A stretch of DNA of 64,000 bases from Paenibacillus camerounensis (GTDB lineage Bacteria; Bacillota; Bacilli; Paenibacillales; Paenibacillaceae): NCBI RefSeq assembly GCF_000723885.1, contig NZ_CCDG010000052.1:22606-86605 (forward strand), read 5' to 3'. The notes under the pieces were generated by a model. It had not been told where the DNA came from. It saw only the letters and a program-made list of their open reading frames with translations, and did not search any database. This document shows, one piece after another, positions 6,653 to 15,447 of the stretch (the first letter of the stretch is position 1; every line of letters starts with the position of its first letter). Made by a program: the position numbers and the translations under genes.

Positions 6653-9082
6653 TTGTTTAACAACAAAGAAAGCTTCAAGAAAGTATTCCGTGAGACATTG
6701 ATCAGTAAGCTTGGCAAGCCGCTGGAAGAAGCATCGAATGGTGACGTGTACAAGATTCTCGGTAACATGATCCGTGAGAATGCAGGGATGAATTGGGCAG
6801 AGACCAATCAGAAATACAAGGTTAGCCAGCAGAAGCAGGTCTATTACTTCTCAATGGAATTTTTGATCGGACGCCTGCTGGGCAATAATCTGCTCAATAT
6901 GGGTGATCTGGAGGTAGTGCGGGACGGGCTTGAAGAGCTGGGCTTCAATCTGCGTGATGTGGAGGAGGAAGAAGCGGATGCAGGACTTGGCAACGGCGGC
7001 CTCGGCCGGCTGGCTGCCTGCTTCCTTGATTCACTTGCCTCCCTCCAGTATGCAGGCCACGGCTGCGGCATCCGTTATAAATACGGTTTGTTTGAGCAGA
7101 AGATTGTCGACGGCTATCAGGTAGAGCTGCCTGACTACTGGCTGCAGAACGATAATGTGTGGGAGGTGCGCCGGGAAGATAAGCAGGTTGAGGTCCATTT
7201 CTGGGGCCGGATCGAAACCCGTGAGGAGAACGGCGAGCTGAAGTTTGAGCACAAGGATTATGAGGCCGTACGTGCGGTCCCTTATGATGTACCGGTTATA
7301 GGCGCTGACCGCAAGCATGTTAATACACTGCGTAACTGGAGCGCTGAATCGATTACTCCGGCATCCCGGATGTCAGGATCACTTGCCGGATCGGATTATC
7401 ACAAATTCCTGGAATACAAACGCTCGGTGGAATCCATTTCCGAATTCCTGTATCCCGATGATTCACAGTACGAGGGCAAGCTCCTCCGCCTGAAGCAGCA
7501 GTACTTCCTGTGCAGTGCCGGTGTTCAAAGTATTATGCGTACCTTCAGCAAGACCGGAGCACCGATTGAAGCGCTCCCGGACAAAGTGGCGCTTCATATC
7601 AATGATACGCACCCGACCCTGCTGATTCCCGAGCTGATGCGGATTCTGATGGATGTGCACGGCCTCGGCTGGAACACGGCCTGGGATATGACAACCCGCA
7701 TGGTTTCGTATACGAATCATACGATTCTCAGCGAAGCGCTTGAGAAATGGCCGATGAATATGGTCAAGGAGCTGCTGCCACGGATTTACCTGATTATTGA
7801 GGAGATCAATGCCCGGTTCTGCGGTGAGCTGATGAGCAAATACCCGGGCGACCAGAACCGGATTAACCAGATGGCGATCATTCATGATGATCAGGTGCGT
7901 ATGGCGAACCTTGCGATTGTAGCCAGCCACAGTGTTAACGGGGTAGCCGCACTGCATACTGAAATTTTGCAGAAGCGTGAAATGCGCCTGTTCAATGAGA
8001 TGTATCCGCACCGGTTCAATAACAAAACGAATGGCATTACACACCGCCGCTGGCTGATGCACGCCAATCCTGAGCTGACCCGTCTGATCAATGATTCAAT
8101 CGGTACACGCTGGATTCATCAGCCGCAGGAGATGATCGGGCTGATTAAATATAGTGAGGATGCCTCCTTCCAGGAGCAGGTAGCGGCCATCAAACGGCGC
8201 AATAAGCTGCGGCTGGCCGAGTACATCACGAAGAAGCACGGGGTTCAGGTTGACCCGGATTCAATCTTCGACGTGCAGGTCAAACGGCTGCATGCCTACA
8301 AGCGCCAGCTGCTGAATATTCTGCATATTATGCACCTGTATAACCAGCTGAAGGATAACCCGTCCATGGATATGGTACCGCGTACCTTTATTTTCGGGGC
8401 GAAGGCGGCGCCGAGCTATCATCTGGCGAAGCGGATCATCAAGCTGATTAACACGGTAGCAGACGTAGTGAACAATGACCCGGATATTAAGGGGAAGATC
8501 CGCATCTTCTTCCTGGAGAACTATTCGGTCTCACTGGCTGAGAAGATTATTCCGGCCGCTGATGTCAGTGAACAGATCTCTACAGCAAGTAAGGAAGCCT
8601 CCGGTACCGGGAATATGAAGTTTATGATGAACGGTGCACTGACTATCGGTACGATGGACGGGGCAAACGTGGAGATGCATGAAATGGTCGGTGACAACAA
8701 TATGTTCCTGTTCGGTCTGCGGGCGGAGCAGGTAATGGATTATCATCAGTTCGGCGGCTATCATTCCCGCGATATCTATTACGGTGACGGGCGTGTTAAG
8801 GAAGTGCTGGATCAGCTGGTGACCCCCGGACCGGTCTGCTGCAACACCCAGGAATTTGATACATTGTATCAGTCGCTGATTGATAATAATGATGAATTCT
8901 TTGTGCTTAAGGATTTTGCAGGCTATGTAGAGACTCACGTCAAAATTGACCTTGCCTACCGCAATCAGCGTGAATGGCTGAAGAAGTCGATCGTCAATAT
9001 CGGCCATTCCGGCAAATTCTCCAGCGATAATACGATTAGCCGCTATGCGGCTGAAATCTGGAGAATCAATCCGGTCAGATAA
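6653..9082 (+). CDS. glgP: Glycogen/alpha-glucan phosphorylase
   Basis: 809 residues starting at TTG 6653, with GGAGGA about nine bases upstream. The enzyme releases glucose-1-phosphate from glycogen by phosphorolysis. It has the GLGNGGLGRLAACFLDSLA motif in the N-terminal half, INDTHPTLLIPELMR, the VKRLHAYKRQLLN stretch, and the pyridoxal-phosphate segment EASGTGNMKFMMNGALTIGT with the Schiff-base Lys. The length matches the family (about 800). Co-transcription with glgC and glgD would place synthesis and breakdown under one promoter. glgA (synthase) and glgB (branching enzyme) are not next to it, unlike the B. subtilis glgBCDAP operon, and must lie elsewhere if present. A strong terminator follows. 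Confidence 0.97.
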   Translation: MFNNKESFKKVFRETLISKLGKPLEEASNGDVYKILGNMIRENAGMNWAETNQKYKVSQQKQVYYFSMEFLIGRLLGNNLLNMGDLEVVRDGLEELGFNLRDVEEEEADAGLGNGGLGRLAACFLDSLASLQYAGHGCGIRYKYGLFEQKIVDGYQVELPDYWLQNDNVWEVRREDKQVEVHFWGRIETREENGELKFEHKDYEAVRAVPYDVPVIGADRKHVNTLRNWSAESITPASRMSGSLAGSDYHKFLEYKRSVESISEFLYPDDSQYEGKLLRLKQQYFLCSAGVQSIMRTFSKTGAPIEALPDKVALHINDTHPTLLIPELMRILMDVHGLGWNTAWDMTTRMVSYTNHTILSEALEKWPMNMVKELLPRIYLIIEEINARFCGELMSKYPGDQNRINQMAIIHDDQVRMANLAIVASHSVNGVAALHTEILQKREMRLFNEMYPHRFNNKTNGITHRRWLMHANPELTRLINDSIGTRWIHQPQEMIGLIKYSEDASFQEQVAAIKRRNKLRLAEYITKKHGVQVDPDSIFDVQVKRLHAYKRQLLNILHIMHLYNQLKDNPSMDMVPRTFIFGAKAAPSYHLAKRIIKLINTVADVVNNDPDIKGKIRIFFLENYSVSLAEKIIPAADVSEQISTASKEASGTGNMKFMMNGALTIGTMDGANVEMHEMVGDNNMFLFGLRAEQVMDYHQFGGYHSRDIYYGDGRVKEVLDQLVTPGPVCCNTQEFDTLYQSLIDNNDEFFVLKDFAGYVETHVKIDLAYRNQREWLKKSIVNIGHSGKFSSDNTISRYAAEIWRINPVR

Positions 9083-9105
9083 TTAGCATTTCCGGGTACA
9101 AAAGA

Positions 9106-9150
9106 GGCCGCCGCAGATCAGGGAGTTACCTGAATCTGCGGCGGCCTTAT
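9106..9150 (+). terminator. Terminator of the glg operon
   Basis: GGCCGCCGCAGAT (9106-9118) and ATCTGCGGCGGCC (9134-9146) form a perfect 13-bp stem followed by TTATCT. It lies between convergent genes, and the minus side has CTCTTTT, so it may act in both directions. Confidence 0.85.
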
Positions 9151-9164
9151 CTGTGCTGCACCGT

Positions 9165-9644
9165 CTACATTACTTCGGTAATCATGGCCGCAAAACGCTC
9201 CAGAAAACGCCGCTCCTCGTCATCGAAGCGGTGCTTGAGCGGACTGTCAATATCAAGCACTCCCAGCAGCCGGTCTTCCTTGACAAGAGGAACCACAATC
9301 TCACTGTTCGATGCGGCATCGCAGGCGATATGGCCCGGGAAGGCATGAACATCGTCTACTACAAGAGTCCGGCGCTCAGAAGCAGAGGTGCCGCAGACCC
9401 CGCGGCCCAGCGGAATACGAATACAGGCCGGAAGCCCCTGGAAAGGTCCAAGGACAAGCTCTTTACCGTCGAATAAGTAGAATCCGGTCCAGTTCGTATC
9501 CGGCATCGAATATTTTAGCAGCGCAGAAGCATTTGCCAGATTGGCAACCACACTCGGTTCTCCGTCAATCAGTGCTGCAAGCTGTGACAGCACAGCTTCA
9601 AACCGTTCGCTGCGTGTCCCGTCATAGGGCATTGCCTGAAACAT
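9165..9644 (-). CDS. msrC: Free methionine-(R)-sulfoxide reductase (GAF-domain fRMsr)
   Basis: 159 residues forming one GAF domain. Family signatures are NWTGFYLFD, LGPFQGLPACIRI, GRGVCGTSA and HAFPGHIACDAASNSEIVVPL. The three cysteines at residues 74, 84 and 108 match the catalytic and resolving cysteines of the E. coli enzyme (formerly YebR). It reduces the R-epimer of free methionine sulfoxide, using thioredoxin as donor, and so repairs oxidised methionine in the cytosol. It is convergent with glgP and has its own ribosome site (AGGAAGGTGA) before the ATG. Confidence 0.92.
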   Translation of the reverse strand: MFQAMPYDGTRSERFEAVLSQLAALIDGEPSVVANLANASALLKYSMPDTNWTGFYLFDGKELVLGPFQGLPACIRIPLGRGVCGTSASERRTLVVDDVHAFPGHIACDAASNSEIVVPLVKEDRLLGVLDIDSPLKHRFDDEERRFLERFAAMITEVM

Positions 9645-9852
9645 GAAGCATCACCTTCCTGTACCTTAAATCAGTAATGAAATATAACTGTAATTAAGAA
9701 CATAGTACACGTATACTCGCCCCGTCAAGCATTACCGTAATTTTGCATTGCTCACAATAGGCACCTTATCTGGAACAGCAACCGTGTTTCCGCTTCCTCC
9801 TGTCAGGGTAATGCATTATATATCACAGGCTCTTGGCCGGAAGGAGTAGAAT

Positions 9853-10155
9853 ATGCGCGCCGATGTACAGAACTTGTTCATAGGAATTCATATGCTTTAT
9901 ATCGCACATGAGAAGGACCTAACATTATCAGATACTTTGCCCGAACTTGAGAAGCTGGGATACCGGGTGGCGGAACGCGAGGTGAAGCAGGAACTGGAGC
10001 GGCTCACTCAGGAAAACTTTCTTACAGCCCATGGCGATGCGTTCAGTATCACTGGTACAGGCATAGAAGAGTTCAAGGATATCCAGGTGAAGCTTCAGGT
10101 ATTGTGCTCTGAGGTGCTCACTCCTGCCCAGGCAGCAGCGAAGGCTTCAGGCTAA
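9853..10155 (+). CDS. Small conserved hypothetical protein
   Basis: 100 residues, with GGAAGGAG seven bases before the ATG. I do not recognise the family. The predicted pattern is a helix (NLFIGIHMLYIAHEKDL), a charged helix (EREVKQELERLTQENFLTAHG) and a short beta-like turn (DAFSITGTGIEEF). This would fit a small winged-helix fold, but there is no diagnostic motif. No signal peptide or membrane segment. It stands alone between msrC (opposite strand) and an acetyltransferase, with a terminator after it. Confidence 0.6.
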   Translation: MRADVQNLFIGIHMLYIAHEKDLTLSDTLPELEKLGYRVAEREVKQELERLTQENFLTAHGDAFSITGTGIEEFKDIQVKLQVLCSEVLTPAQAAAKASG

Positions 10156-10186
10156 TTCCGGTTTTTGGCTAACTAAAGCAATGAAC

Positions 10187-10233
10187 GCGTCAGTATCAGG
10201 ATGGAATCATACCTGGTGCAGGCGCTTTTTTTA
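10187..10233 (+). terminator. Probable terminator after the small hypothetical gene
   Basis: GCGTC and ATCAGG pair with CCTGGT and GGCGC, forming an interrupted stem that is followed by TTTTTTTATT. Confidence 0.6.
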
Positions 10234-10316
10234 TTGGCGGCGTGCCTGCCGGAAATGATAAGGAGCATTCCTGACATTTGATGTATACTTAATAGAAATG
10301 AAGGGGGACGAGGCAG

Positions 10317-10871
10317 GTGTACAAAAGCGCCGGGATCATACCGACACTGTACGGGGCAAGAGTCAGCCTGCGTCCGCTCTCAGCTGCTCACGCAGCGGCG
10401 CTGTATGAGATATGGACACATCCGGCAGTCGGCCTGTGGCTGGATGCCCCGCCGCTGGCCTCAGCCGCTGATGCTGAGCAGCTGATTGAGCTGCTGCTGC
10501 AGATGTCCCGGGAGGAAGAGAGCCTGCGCTGGAGCATTGTTCTTCCGGGCGGAGAGATTATCGGCAGCTGCGGTTTTAATCAATGGCAGCTGGCGGGGGC
10601 TTACCGGGGGGAGCTGGGGTGTGAGCTGTCTCCTTCCTGCTGGGGGCAGGGATATATGCGGGAGGCACTCGCGCTCCTGCTGGAATTCGGCTTCGTCACA
10701 ATGGGGCTGAACCGGATTGAGGCTTTGTGCCATCCTGACAATCTCCGGGCAGCGGGGCTGTTCCGCGCGCTGGGCTTCTCAGAAGAAGGGATCATGCGGC
10801 AGTACCGGCACACGGCCTCCGGTTTTCAGGATACGGCGCTGTTTGCCCTGCTGCGCAGTGACAGAACATAG
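10317..10871 (+). CDS. GNAT-family N-acetyltransferase, RimJ/RimL-like
   Basis: 184 residues from a GTG at 10317, preceded by AGGGGGACG. It has the features of the ribosomal-protein-type GNAT group: VSLRPLSAAHAAALYEIW at the N-terminus, GGEIIGSCGFNQW, the acetyl-CoA loop in LSPSCWGQGYMREALALLLEFGF, and NRIEALCHPDNLRAAGLFRALGF near the C-terminus. The substrate is unknown: relatives acetylate protein N-termini, spermidine or small molecules. It is followed by the exporter gene 17 bp downstream and may be co-transcribed with it. Confidence 0.88.
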   Translation: MYKSAGIIPTLYGARVSLRPLSAAHAAALYEIWTHPAVGLWLDAPPLASAADAEQLIELLLQMSREEESLRWSIVLPGGEIIGSCGFNQWQLAGAYRGELGCELSPSCWGQGYMREALALLLEFGFVTMGLNRIEALCHPDNLRAAGLFRALGFSEEGIMRQYRHTASGFQDTALFALLRSDRT

Positions 10872-10888
10872 AGAGGATATGAATTTCA

Positions 10889-12394
10889 TTGAATACACCA
10901 GGAGAAACAGAGCGCAAGCTTATTTTAACAGGGGTACTGCTGGCCACTTTTTTGGCTGCCATAGAGGGGACTGTTACAGGGCCGGCGGGACCGGCGATCG
11001 TCGGTGATTTTCAGGGCATCCAGTGGCTGAGCTGGATTTTTACCGCTTATCTGCTGACGATGGCTGTGACTACGCCGATCTTCGGCAAGCTGAGTGACCT
11101 GATCGGCCGCAAACCGGTATTCATGGGCGGAGCGGTTGTCTTTCTGCTGGGCTCTTTGCTGTGCGGTCTTTCACAGAGCATGGGGCAGCTGATCCTGTTC
11201 CGGGCTATTCAAGGGATTGGGGCTGGAGCACTGATTCCCATGACCTTTACCATTATCGGTGATATTTATAGCATTAAAGAACGGGCCAAGACACAGGGGC
11301 TGCTGAGCTCAGTATGGGGAATATCCTCCCTCGCCGGACCGCTGCTTGGCGGCTATGTGGTCGATTATCTGAGCTGGCGGTGGGTATTTGTGTTTAACCT
11401 GCCGTTTGGCCTGCTGTCGATTCTGTTTATTGCCCGTTACCTGAAGGAAGAGAAGGTAAGACGGGCGGCGAAGATTGATGTAGCCGGGGTACTGCTGTTC
11501 GCGGCAGGTGTAGGTGCTCTGCTGTTCGGCCTTACGGCCGGCGGGCAGAATCTGGCCTGGACCTCTCCGCTGCTGCTTGGTCTGCTGGGAACCGCGGTTA
11601 TTCTGCTGGTGATATTCCTGTTCGTAGAACGGCGTGCACCGGAGCCGATGCTGCCGCTGTCGCTGTTCTCTATCCGTAACATTGCTGTATCCACTGGTGC
11701 TAATCTGCTCGTCAGTACATTGATTATCGGTTTGTCCACCTATGTGCCGCTGTGGGTACAGGGCGTATTCGGCGGGAGTGCAGCGCTCTCCGGCCTGCTG
11801 CTGGCTCCGATGTCCGTAGGCTGGACAATCGGCTCCATCGCCGGCGGCCGCTTGATTCTCCGTGCCGGAGCGCGCCGGACAGGCATGCTGGGACTATCCC
11901 TGATTACCGCAGGTGCGGTTGGACTTATATTTATGACGTCCGCTTCTTCACAGCTGCTGCTCCTGTGCCTGATGCTGTTCTGCGGTGTGGGCTTCGGCTA
12001 TGCCTCTACCGTGTTTACGATTATCGCCCAGTCATCGGTTACGCATCAACAGCGCGGCGCCTCAACGGCGCTGAATACGTTCACCCGCTCACTCGGCCAG
12101 ACAGTCGGAGTGGCGCTGTTCGGGTCCTGGCTTAACCTCAGCATTAACCGCCAGCTGGCGGATCAGACCGGTGCGGTCAGCGGGGCGGATATTAATAAGC
12201 TGCTGAACCCGCACGGCGGCAGCACCCTGAGCGGGGATGCCTGGAGCAGCCTGCACGGGGCACTGGAGGGCGGTCTGCACTCCCTGTTCATTGTAATGGC
12301 CGTATTTGCCGTCCTGTCCCTGATTATTTCTTCAGGCCTGCGCAGCGGCGTGCCTTCACTGGGGGAAGAAACAACGAAGCTGAAGGAAGCATGA
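10889..12394 (+). CDS. MFS drug exporter, DHA2 (14-helix, EmrB/QacA-like)
   Basis: 501 residues from TTG 10889, about eleven bases after GAGAGGA. The hydrophobic profile fits 14 membrane helices. MFS motif A is visible as GKLSDLIGRKPVF after helix 2, and the DHA2 motif C region as SSLAGPLLGGYVVDYLSWRWVF. The QGIGAGALIPMTFTIIGDIY stretch is also typical of EmrB-type proton/drug antiporters. It likely pumps hydrophobic compounds out using the proton gradient. It is convergent with a MarR-type regulator at 12498-12965, the common arrangement of a pump with a nearby repressor. The substrate is unknown. Confidence 0.92.
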   Translation: MNTPGETERKLILTGVLLATFLAAIEGTVTGPAGPAIVGDFQGIQWLSWIFTAYLLTMAVTTPIFGKLSDLIGRKPVFMGGAVVFLLGSLLCGLSQSMGQLILFRAIQGIGAGALIPMTFTIIGDIYSIKERAKTQGLLSSVWGISSLAGPLLGGYVVDYLSWRWVFVFNLPFGLLSILFIARYLKEEKVRRAAKIDVAGVLLFAAGVGALLFGLTAGGQNLAWTSPLLLGLLGTAVILLVIFLFVERRAPEPMLPLSLFSIRNIAVSTGANLLVSTLIIGLSTYVPLWVQGVFGGSAALSGLLLAPMSVGWTIGSIAGGRLILRAGARRTGMLGLSLITAGAVGLIFMTSASSQLLLLCLMLFCGVGFGYASTVFTIIAQSSVTHQQRGASTALNTFTRSLGQTVGVALFGSWLNLSINRQLADQTGAVSGADINKLLNPHGGSTLSGDAWSSLHGALEGGLHSLFIVMAVFAVLSLIISSGLRSGVPSLGEETTKLKEA

Positions 12395-12396
12395 CA

Positions 12397-12440
12397 AAAC
12401 GGCTGCATCCGTCCGTCAGGACAGTGCAGCCGTTTCTCTA
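12397..12440 (+). terminator. Terminator after the MFS gene
   Basis: AAACGGCTGCA (about 12398-12406) pairs with TGCAGCCGTTT (12425-12435), followed by CTCTAAGG. The minus side reads into TTTTGTCAT, so it can also serve the convergent MarR gene. Confidence 0.75.
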
Positions 12441-12497
12441 AGGTTATAGGCATACTTAAATAGTGAATTGATTCACAATATCTGATTTGCCTATAGG

Positions 12498-12965
12498 TTA
12501 TTTGCGGGGCAGCGGTGATAGCTTCTCGGCCTGCAGGCCCATCTTCTTGAGCAGAACAATCATTTGTTCCTTCTCTTCATCATTCAGTCCGCTGAAAGCC
12601 AGGTGCAGACGTTCCGAGTACTTTGGATACATCTCGCTCATCAGCTGTTCGCCTTCAGTAGTCAGCTCAGCAAAAATCACACGGCGGTCGTTGGCGCAAG
12701 GCTTGCGCTGCAGGTATCCGCGTTCCTCAAGCTTGTCAATTACGTAAGTGACGTTCCCGCTCTGCAGCAGCAGCTTGGCTCCGATCTGCTGGATCGGCTG
12801 AGGCCCCTTATAATACAGAACCTCCATAACAGCAAAGGCTGTCGGATTGAAGCCCTCAATCTTGCTTCCGGTAACGGCATGCTCATTGATGCTCTTGAAC
12901 GACTTGGCAAAAACCCGGTACAAGTGCAGTGTTAATTGGGTATCGCGTTCATAGGATTGTATCAT
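12498..12965 (-). CDS. MarR-family transcriptional regulator
   Basis: 155 residues. The winged helix is clear: FAVMEVLYYKGPQPIQQIGAKLLLQSGNVTYVIDKLEERGYLQR, with the conserved DRR wing (CANDRRVIFAELTTEGEQL). Helices at both ends make the dimer interface. One cysteine (in RKPCANDRR) lies in the wing, not at the usual N-terminal redox position of OhrR-type sensors. The gene faces the DHA2 exporter and may control it, although that promoter lies 1.6 kb away. A preceding GGTGGAGAAGC serves the ATG. Confidence 0.9.
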   Translation of the reverse strand: MIQSYERDTQLTLHLYRVFAKSFKSINEHAVTGSKIEGFNPTAFAVMEVLYYKGPQPIQQIGAKLLLQSGNVTYVIDKLEERGYLQRKPCANDRRVIFAELTTEGEQLMSEMYPKYSERLHLAFSGLNDEEKEQMIVLLKKMGLQAEKLSPLPRK

Positions 12966-13161
12966 GCTTCTCCACCTCTATTGTTATCGTTAATCGTACA
13001 GGTTGCCCCGTACGTAAGGAATCATTGCTCCGTTTGCAGTCATCCGTCTGCAAGTGAAATTTAAGATACCCTTACAATACGTCAAACAATAGATCAAGAA
13101 CATGTGATTTGTCACAATGAGCACACTTTTAATTATTAAAAATCAAACAATTTTTTGACGG

Positions 13162-13189
13162 TGACACTTTTTTGGGCAAAAGAGTGTCA
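13162..13189. other. Long hairpin upstream of ecsA
   Basis: TGACACT (13162-13168) and AGTGTCA (13183-13189) flank T-rich and A-rich arms that also pair around GGGC, giving an almost fully base-paired 28-nt hairpin followed by TTTTCG. It lies about 90 bp before the ecsA promoter. It could be an operator or a terminator with no obvious gene in front. The rest of the gap 12966-13346 holds only the ecsA promoter. Confidence 0.5.
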
Positions 13190-13253
13190 TTTTCGCGATT
13201 TGTCCCCGGCAGGAGCGGATGTCTGGCACCGGACGGCAGCCCTCAAGTAATAT

Positions 13254-13283
13254 TTGATGTGTCTCTGCCGTTGTACGTATAAT
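13254..13283 (+). promoter_or_regulatory. Sigma-A promoter of ecsAB
   Basis: TTGATG (13254-13259), an 18-bp spacer and a perfect TATAAT (13278-13283), 63 bp before the chosen ATG. Confidence 0.75.
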
Positions 13284-13346
13284 GGTAGAAAGCCCGGAAT
13301 ACTTCCGGGATAACGTTGTATTTAATATTAGGAGATGGAGCGCGGT

Positions 13347-14078
13347 ATGGAAGAGTTACAAGAGATTGGGGAAGAGCGGGAGATCGTCCTGGATGTAGAT
13401 ATCGAGGAGGCCGGCTACGAGGCGGGGGATAAACGGATTTCCGATATTTTCTTTCAGGTCCGCCGGGGGGAGCTGCTTGGTCTGATCGGCCCGAACGGTG
13501 CCGGTAAAAGCACGACGATCAAGACACTGCTTGGCCTGCTCAAGCACGCTAAAGCCAAAGTGACGATCGGCGGGGAGAATAAATCATATGCTTATGTCCC
13601 TGAGCAGCCGGTGTTCTATGAGGATCTGACACTCTGGGAGCATCTGGATCTGGCTGCTGCGGCCTACGGCCTGCCGTATGAGCAGTTTGAACCGGCAGCA
13701 GAGAAGCTGCTGGTACAGTTCGGAATGGGCCATGTGCGCGATGATCTTCCGGCAGGCTTCTCCAAAGGCATGAAGCAAAAGATGATGCTGATGCTGGGCT
13801 TTCTTGTTCAGCCTGACGTATATATCGTGGACGAGCCGTTTATCGGGCTGGACCCCCGGGCAACCAAGGATTTCCTGCGGCTGCTTGAGGCGGAGCGCCA
13901 GCGGGGAGCAGGGGTGCTTATGTCTACGCATGTTCTGGATACGGCTGAGAAAATCTGCGACAGCTTTGTACTGATCTCCGGCGGCGAAATAGCGGCATCA
14001 GGGACGCTGGAGGAAATCCGCGGCATTGCAGAGCTGCCGGAGGGGTCGTTGTTTGATTGCTTCGACGAGTTGACATGA
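13347..14078 (+). CDS. ecsA: ABC transporter ATP-binding protein EcsA-like
   Basis: 243 residues from ATG 13347. An in-frame ATG at 13335 touches the AGGAGA and is less likely. Walker A is GPNGAGKSTTIK, the signature segment is the characteristic FSKGMKQKMMLMLGFL instead of LSGGQ, Walker B is VYIVDEPFIGLD and the H-loop is STHVLDTAEKICDSF. The FSKGMKQK signature and the VLMSTH..TAE..CDSF ending match B. subtilis EcsA closely. EcsAB affects protein secretion, intramembrane proteolysis by RasP and competence in B. subtilis; the transported substrate is unsettled. The stop overlaps the ecsB start by 4 bp. Confidence 0.9.
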   Translation: MEELQEIGEEREIVLDVDIEEAGYEAGDKRISDIFFQVRRGELLGLIGPNGAGKSTTIKTLLGLLKHAKAKVTIGGENKSYAYVPEQPVFYEDLTLWEHLDLAAAAYGLPYEQFEPAAEKLLVQFGMGHVRDDLPAGFSKGMKQKMMLMLGFLVQPDVYIVDEPFIGLDPRATKDFLRLLEAERQRGAGVLMSTHVLDTAEKICDSFVLISGGEIAASGTLEEIRGIAELPEGSLFDCFDELT

Positions 14079-15373
14079 GGGGGCAGGAGCGTAAGGCTGC
14101 TAAGGCTCAGGGGGGCTATTCGGCAGGTGCCGGCTACGCTTTCCCTACCGGGCGGCGGCTGTTCCGGCGGCGGCTGTTCTCACATTGGCGCGAGCAGACA
14201 GCCATTATCCGGACGGCAGTGGACTGGACAGTCCTGCTCTACTTAATTATCCCTGGCGGCCTGCTCGGCGGCCGTTTCTATTACGGCTTCTGGTCAGGAG
14301 AGATGCCTGGCTGGGTGTCAGTAATTCCATTCCTGTTCATTCTGCTTGTGCTGGCAATCCTGCTGCTGACCGGCGGAATGGTCCTGCTGCTGCAGGAAGG
14401 CGATCTGCTGTTCCTCAGACAGCGGCAGAACTGGATAGGAAGTATCCTGCTGCGCGGAACAATCTACAGCCTGACCGTGACTGCGCTCAAAATAGCCGCT
14501 GTGTATACCGTTCTGCTGCCCTTCATCATCCGCGGCTACGGTCTCAGCCCGGCATCAGCCGGAGCGCTGCTGCTGCTGAGTGTCGCTGCCGGCTGGAGCA
14601 TCAAGCTGCTGGGGCATATCGTCAGGGTGCAGCGTCAGGGCTTACGCCGCTGGCTGTGGCTGCTTCCGGCTGTTACGGTGCCGTCCGGGCTGTATGTATG
14701 GCTGGCTTCGCAGTGGCAGAACAGCCCTCTGCTGCTGCTGGCTGCCGCCGCCGTATATGCAGGAGTAACCGCCTGGGCTCTACGTTACCGTCTCCGGCTG
14801 CGGGGAACCTTTCTCAGCGATGTGCGTGAAGACTATAAGCAGCGGATGAGAATCGCCGGCCTGCTGCTGCGCGGCGTACTGGATAAACCGCGTCCTACCA
14901 GGTACAAGCCATGGATCTTCCGCAGGTCGCAGCCGCTGCTGTCCTCAAAACGCCCGGAGGGCCGCTTCGCTGCGGCGGGGTTGAAGGCACTTGTCCGCAA
15001 TCCTGCTCATCTGAAGCTGTACTTATCGTTCACAGGCGTATCCATGACGGCACTCCTTATTTCGCCGGCCTTTTTAAAGTGGATCCTGTTAGCTGTTCTG
15101 GCGCTTTTAATGTGCTACTGGCTAAGCTCCTTCTGGCTGCTCTTTGCCGGAGATGATTACATCGGCATTTTGCCTTTCAGCAAAGTGCAGAAGGCTGAGG
15201 CCGGGGCGAAGGCTATGCAGATCATGGCTGTTCCCTATACGGTATTATGCTCAGCGGCAGTATGTATTCCGCTGTACGGCTGGTGGGGGCTGCTGCTGTT
15301 TGCACCGCTTGGCTACGGCATCGGAACATTCATCGCCCGGATTTACACGACTATCCGCCTGACGGAGCATTAA
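14075..15373 (+). CDS. ecsB: ABC transporter permease EcsB-like
   Basis: 432 residues from the ATG at 14075, which overlaps the ecsA stop (ATGA). A TTG 18 bp upstream in the same frame is less likely. After a basic N-terminus comes RLFSHWREQTAIIRTAVDWT, the conserved EcsB entry segment, followed by about ten hydrophobic helices. Two charged cytoplasmic stretches (around LSDVREDYKQRMRIAGLLLRG and the Arg/Pro-rich segment after it) break the membrane regions, as in EcsB. It is the membrane half of the EcsAB exporter-like complex. A very strong terminator follows. Confidence 0.87.
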   Translation: MRGQERKAAKAQGGYSAGAGYAFPTGRRLFRRRLFSHWREQTAIIRTAVDWTVLLYLIIPGGLLGGRFYYGFWSGEMPGWVSVIPFLFILLVLAILLLTGGMVLLLQEGDLLFLRQRQNWIGSILLRGTIYSLTVTALKIAAVYTVLLPFIIRGYGLSPASAGALLLLSVAAGWSIKLLGHIVRVQRQGLRRWLWLLPAVTVPSGLYVWLASQWQNSPLLLLAAAAVYAGVTAWALRYRLRLRGTFLSDVREDYKQRMRIAGLLLRGVLDKPRPTRYKPWIFRRSQPLLSSKRPEGRFAAAGLKALVRNPAHLKLYLSFTGVSMTALLISPAFLKWILLAVLALLMCYWLSSFWLLFAGDDYIGILPFSKVQKAEAGAKAMQIMAVPYTVLCSAAVCIPLYGWWGLLLFAPLGYGIGTFIARIYTTIRLTEH

Positions 15374-15384
15374 GATTCCTGATG

Positions 15385-15424
15385 AAAAAGCGTTGCCCCC
15401 GCACATCCGGGGGCAACGCTTTTT
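15385..15424 (+). terminator. Bidirectional terminator between convergent genes
   Basis: AAAAAGCGTTGCCCCCG (15385-15401) is mirrored by CGGGGGCAACGCTTTTT (15408-15424), giving T-tracts on both strands. Confidence 0.92.
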
Positions 15425-15447
15425 GGCTTCCATAGAGAAGAAATCCT

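Noticed and set aside
12463..12476. GTGAATTGATTCAC palindrome as MarR operator
   Set aside because: It lies at the 3' ends of both convergent genes, not at a promoter, and no matching copy is visible upstream of either gene.
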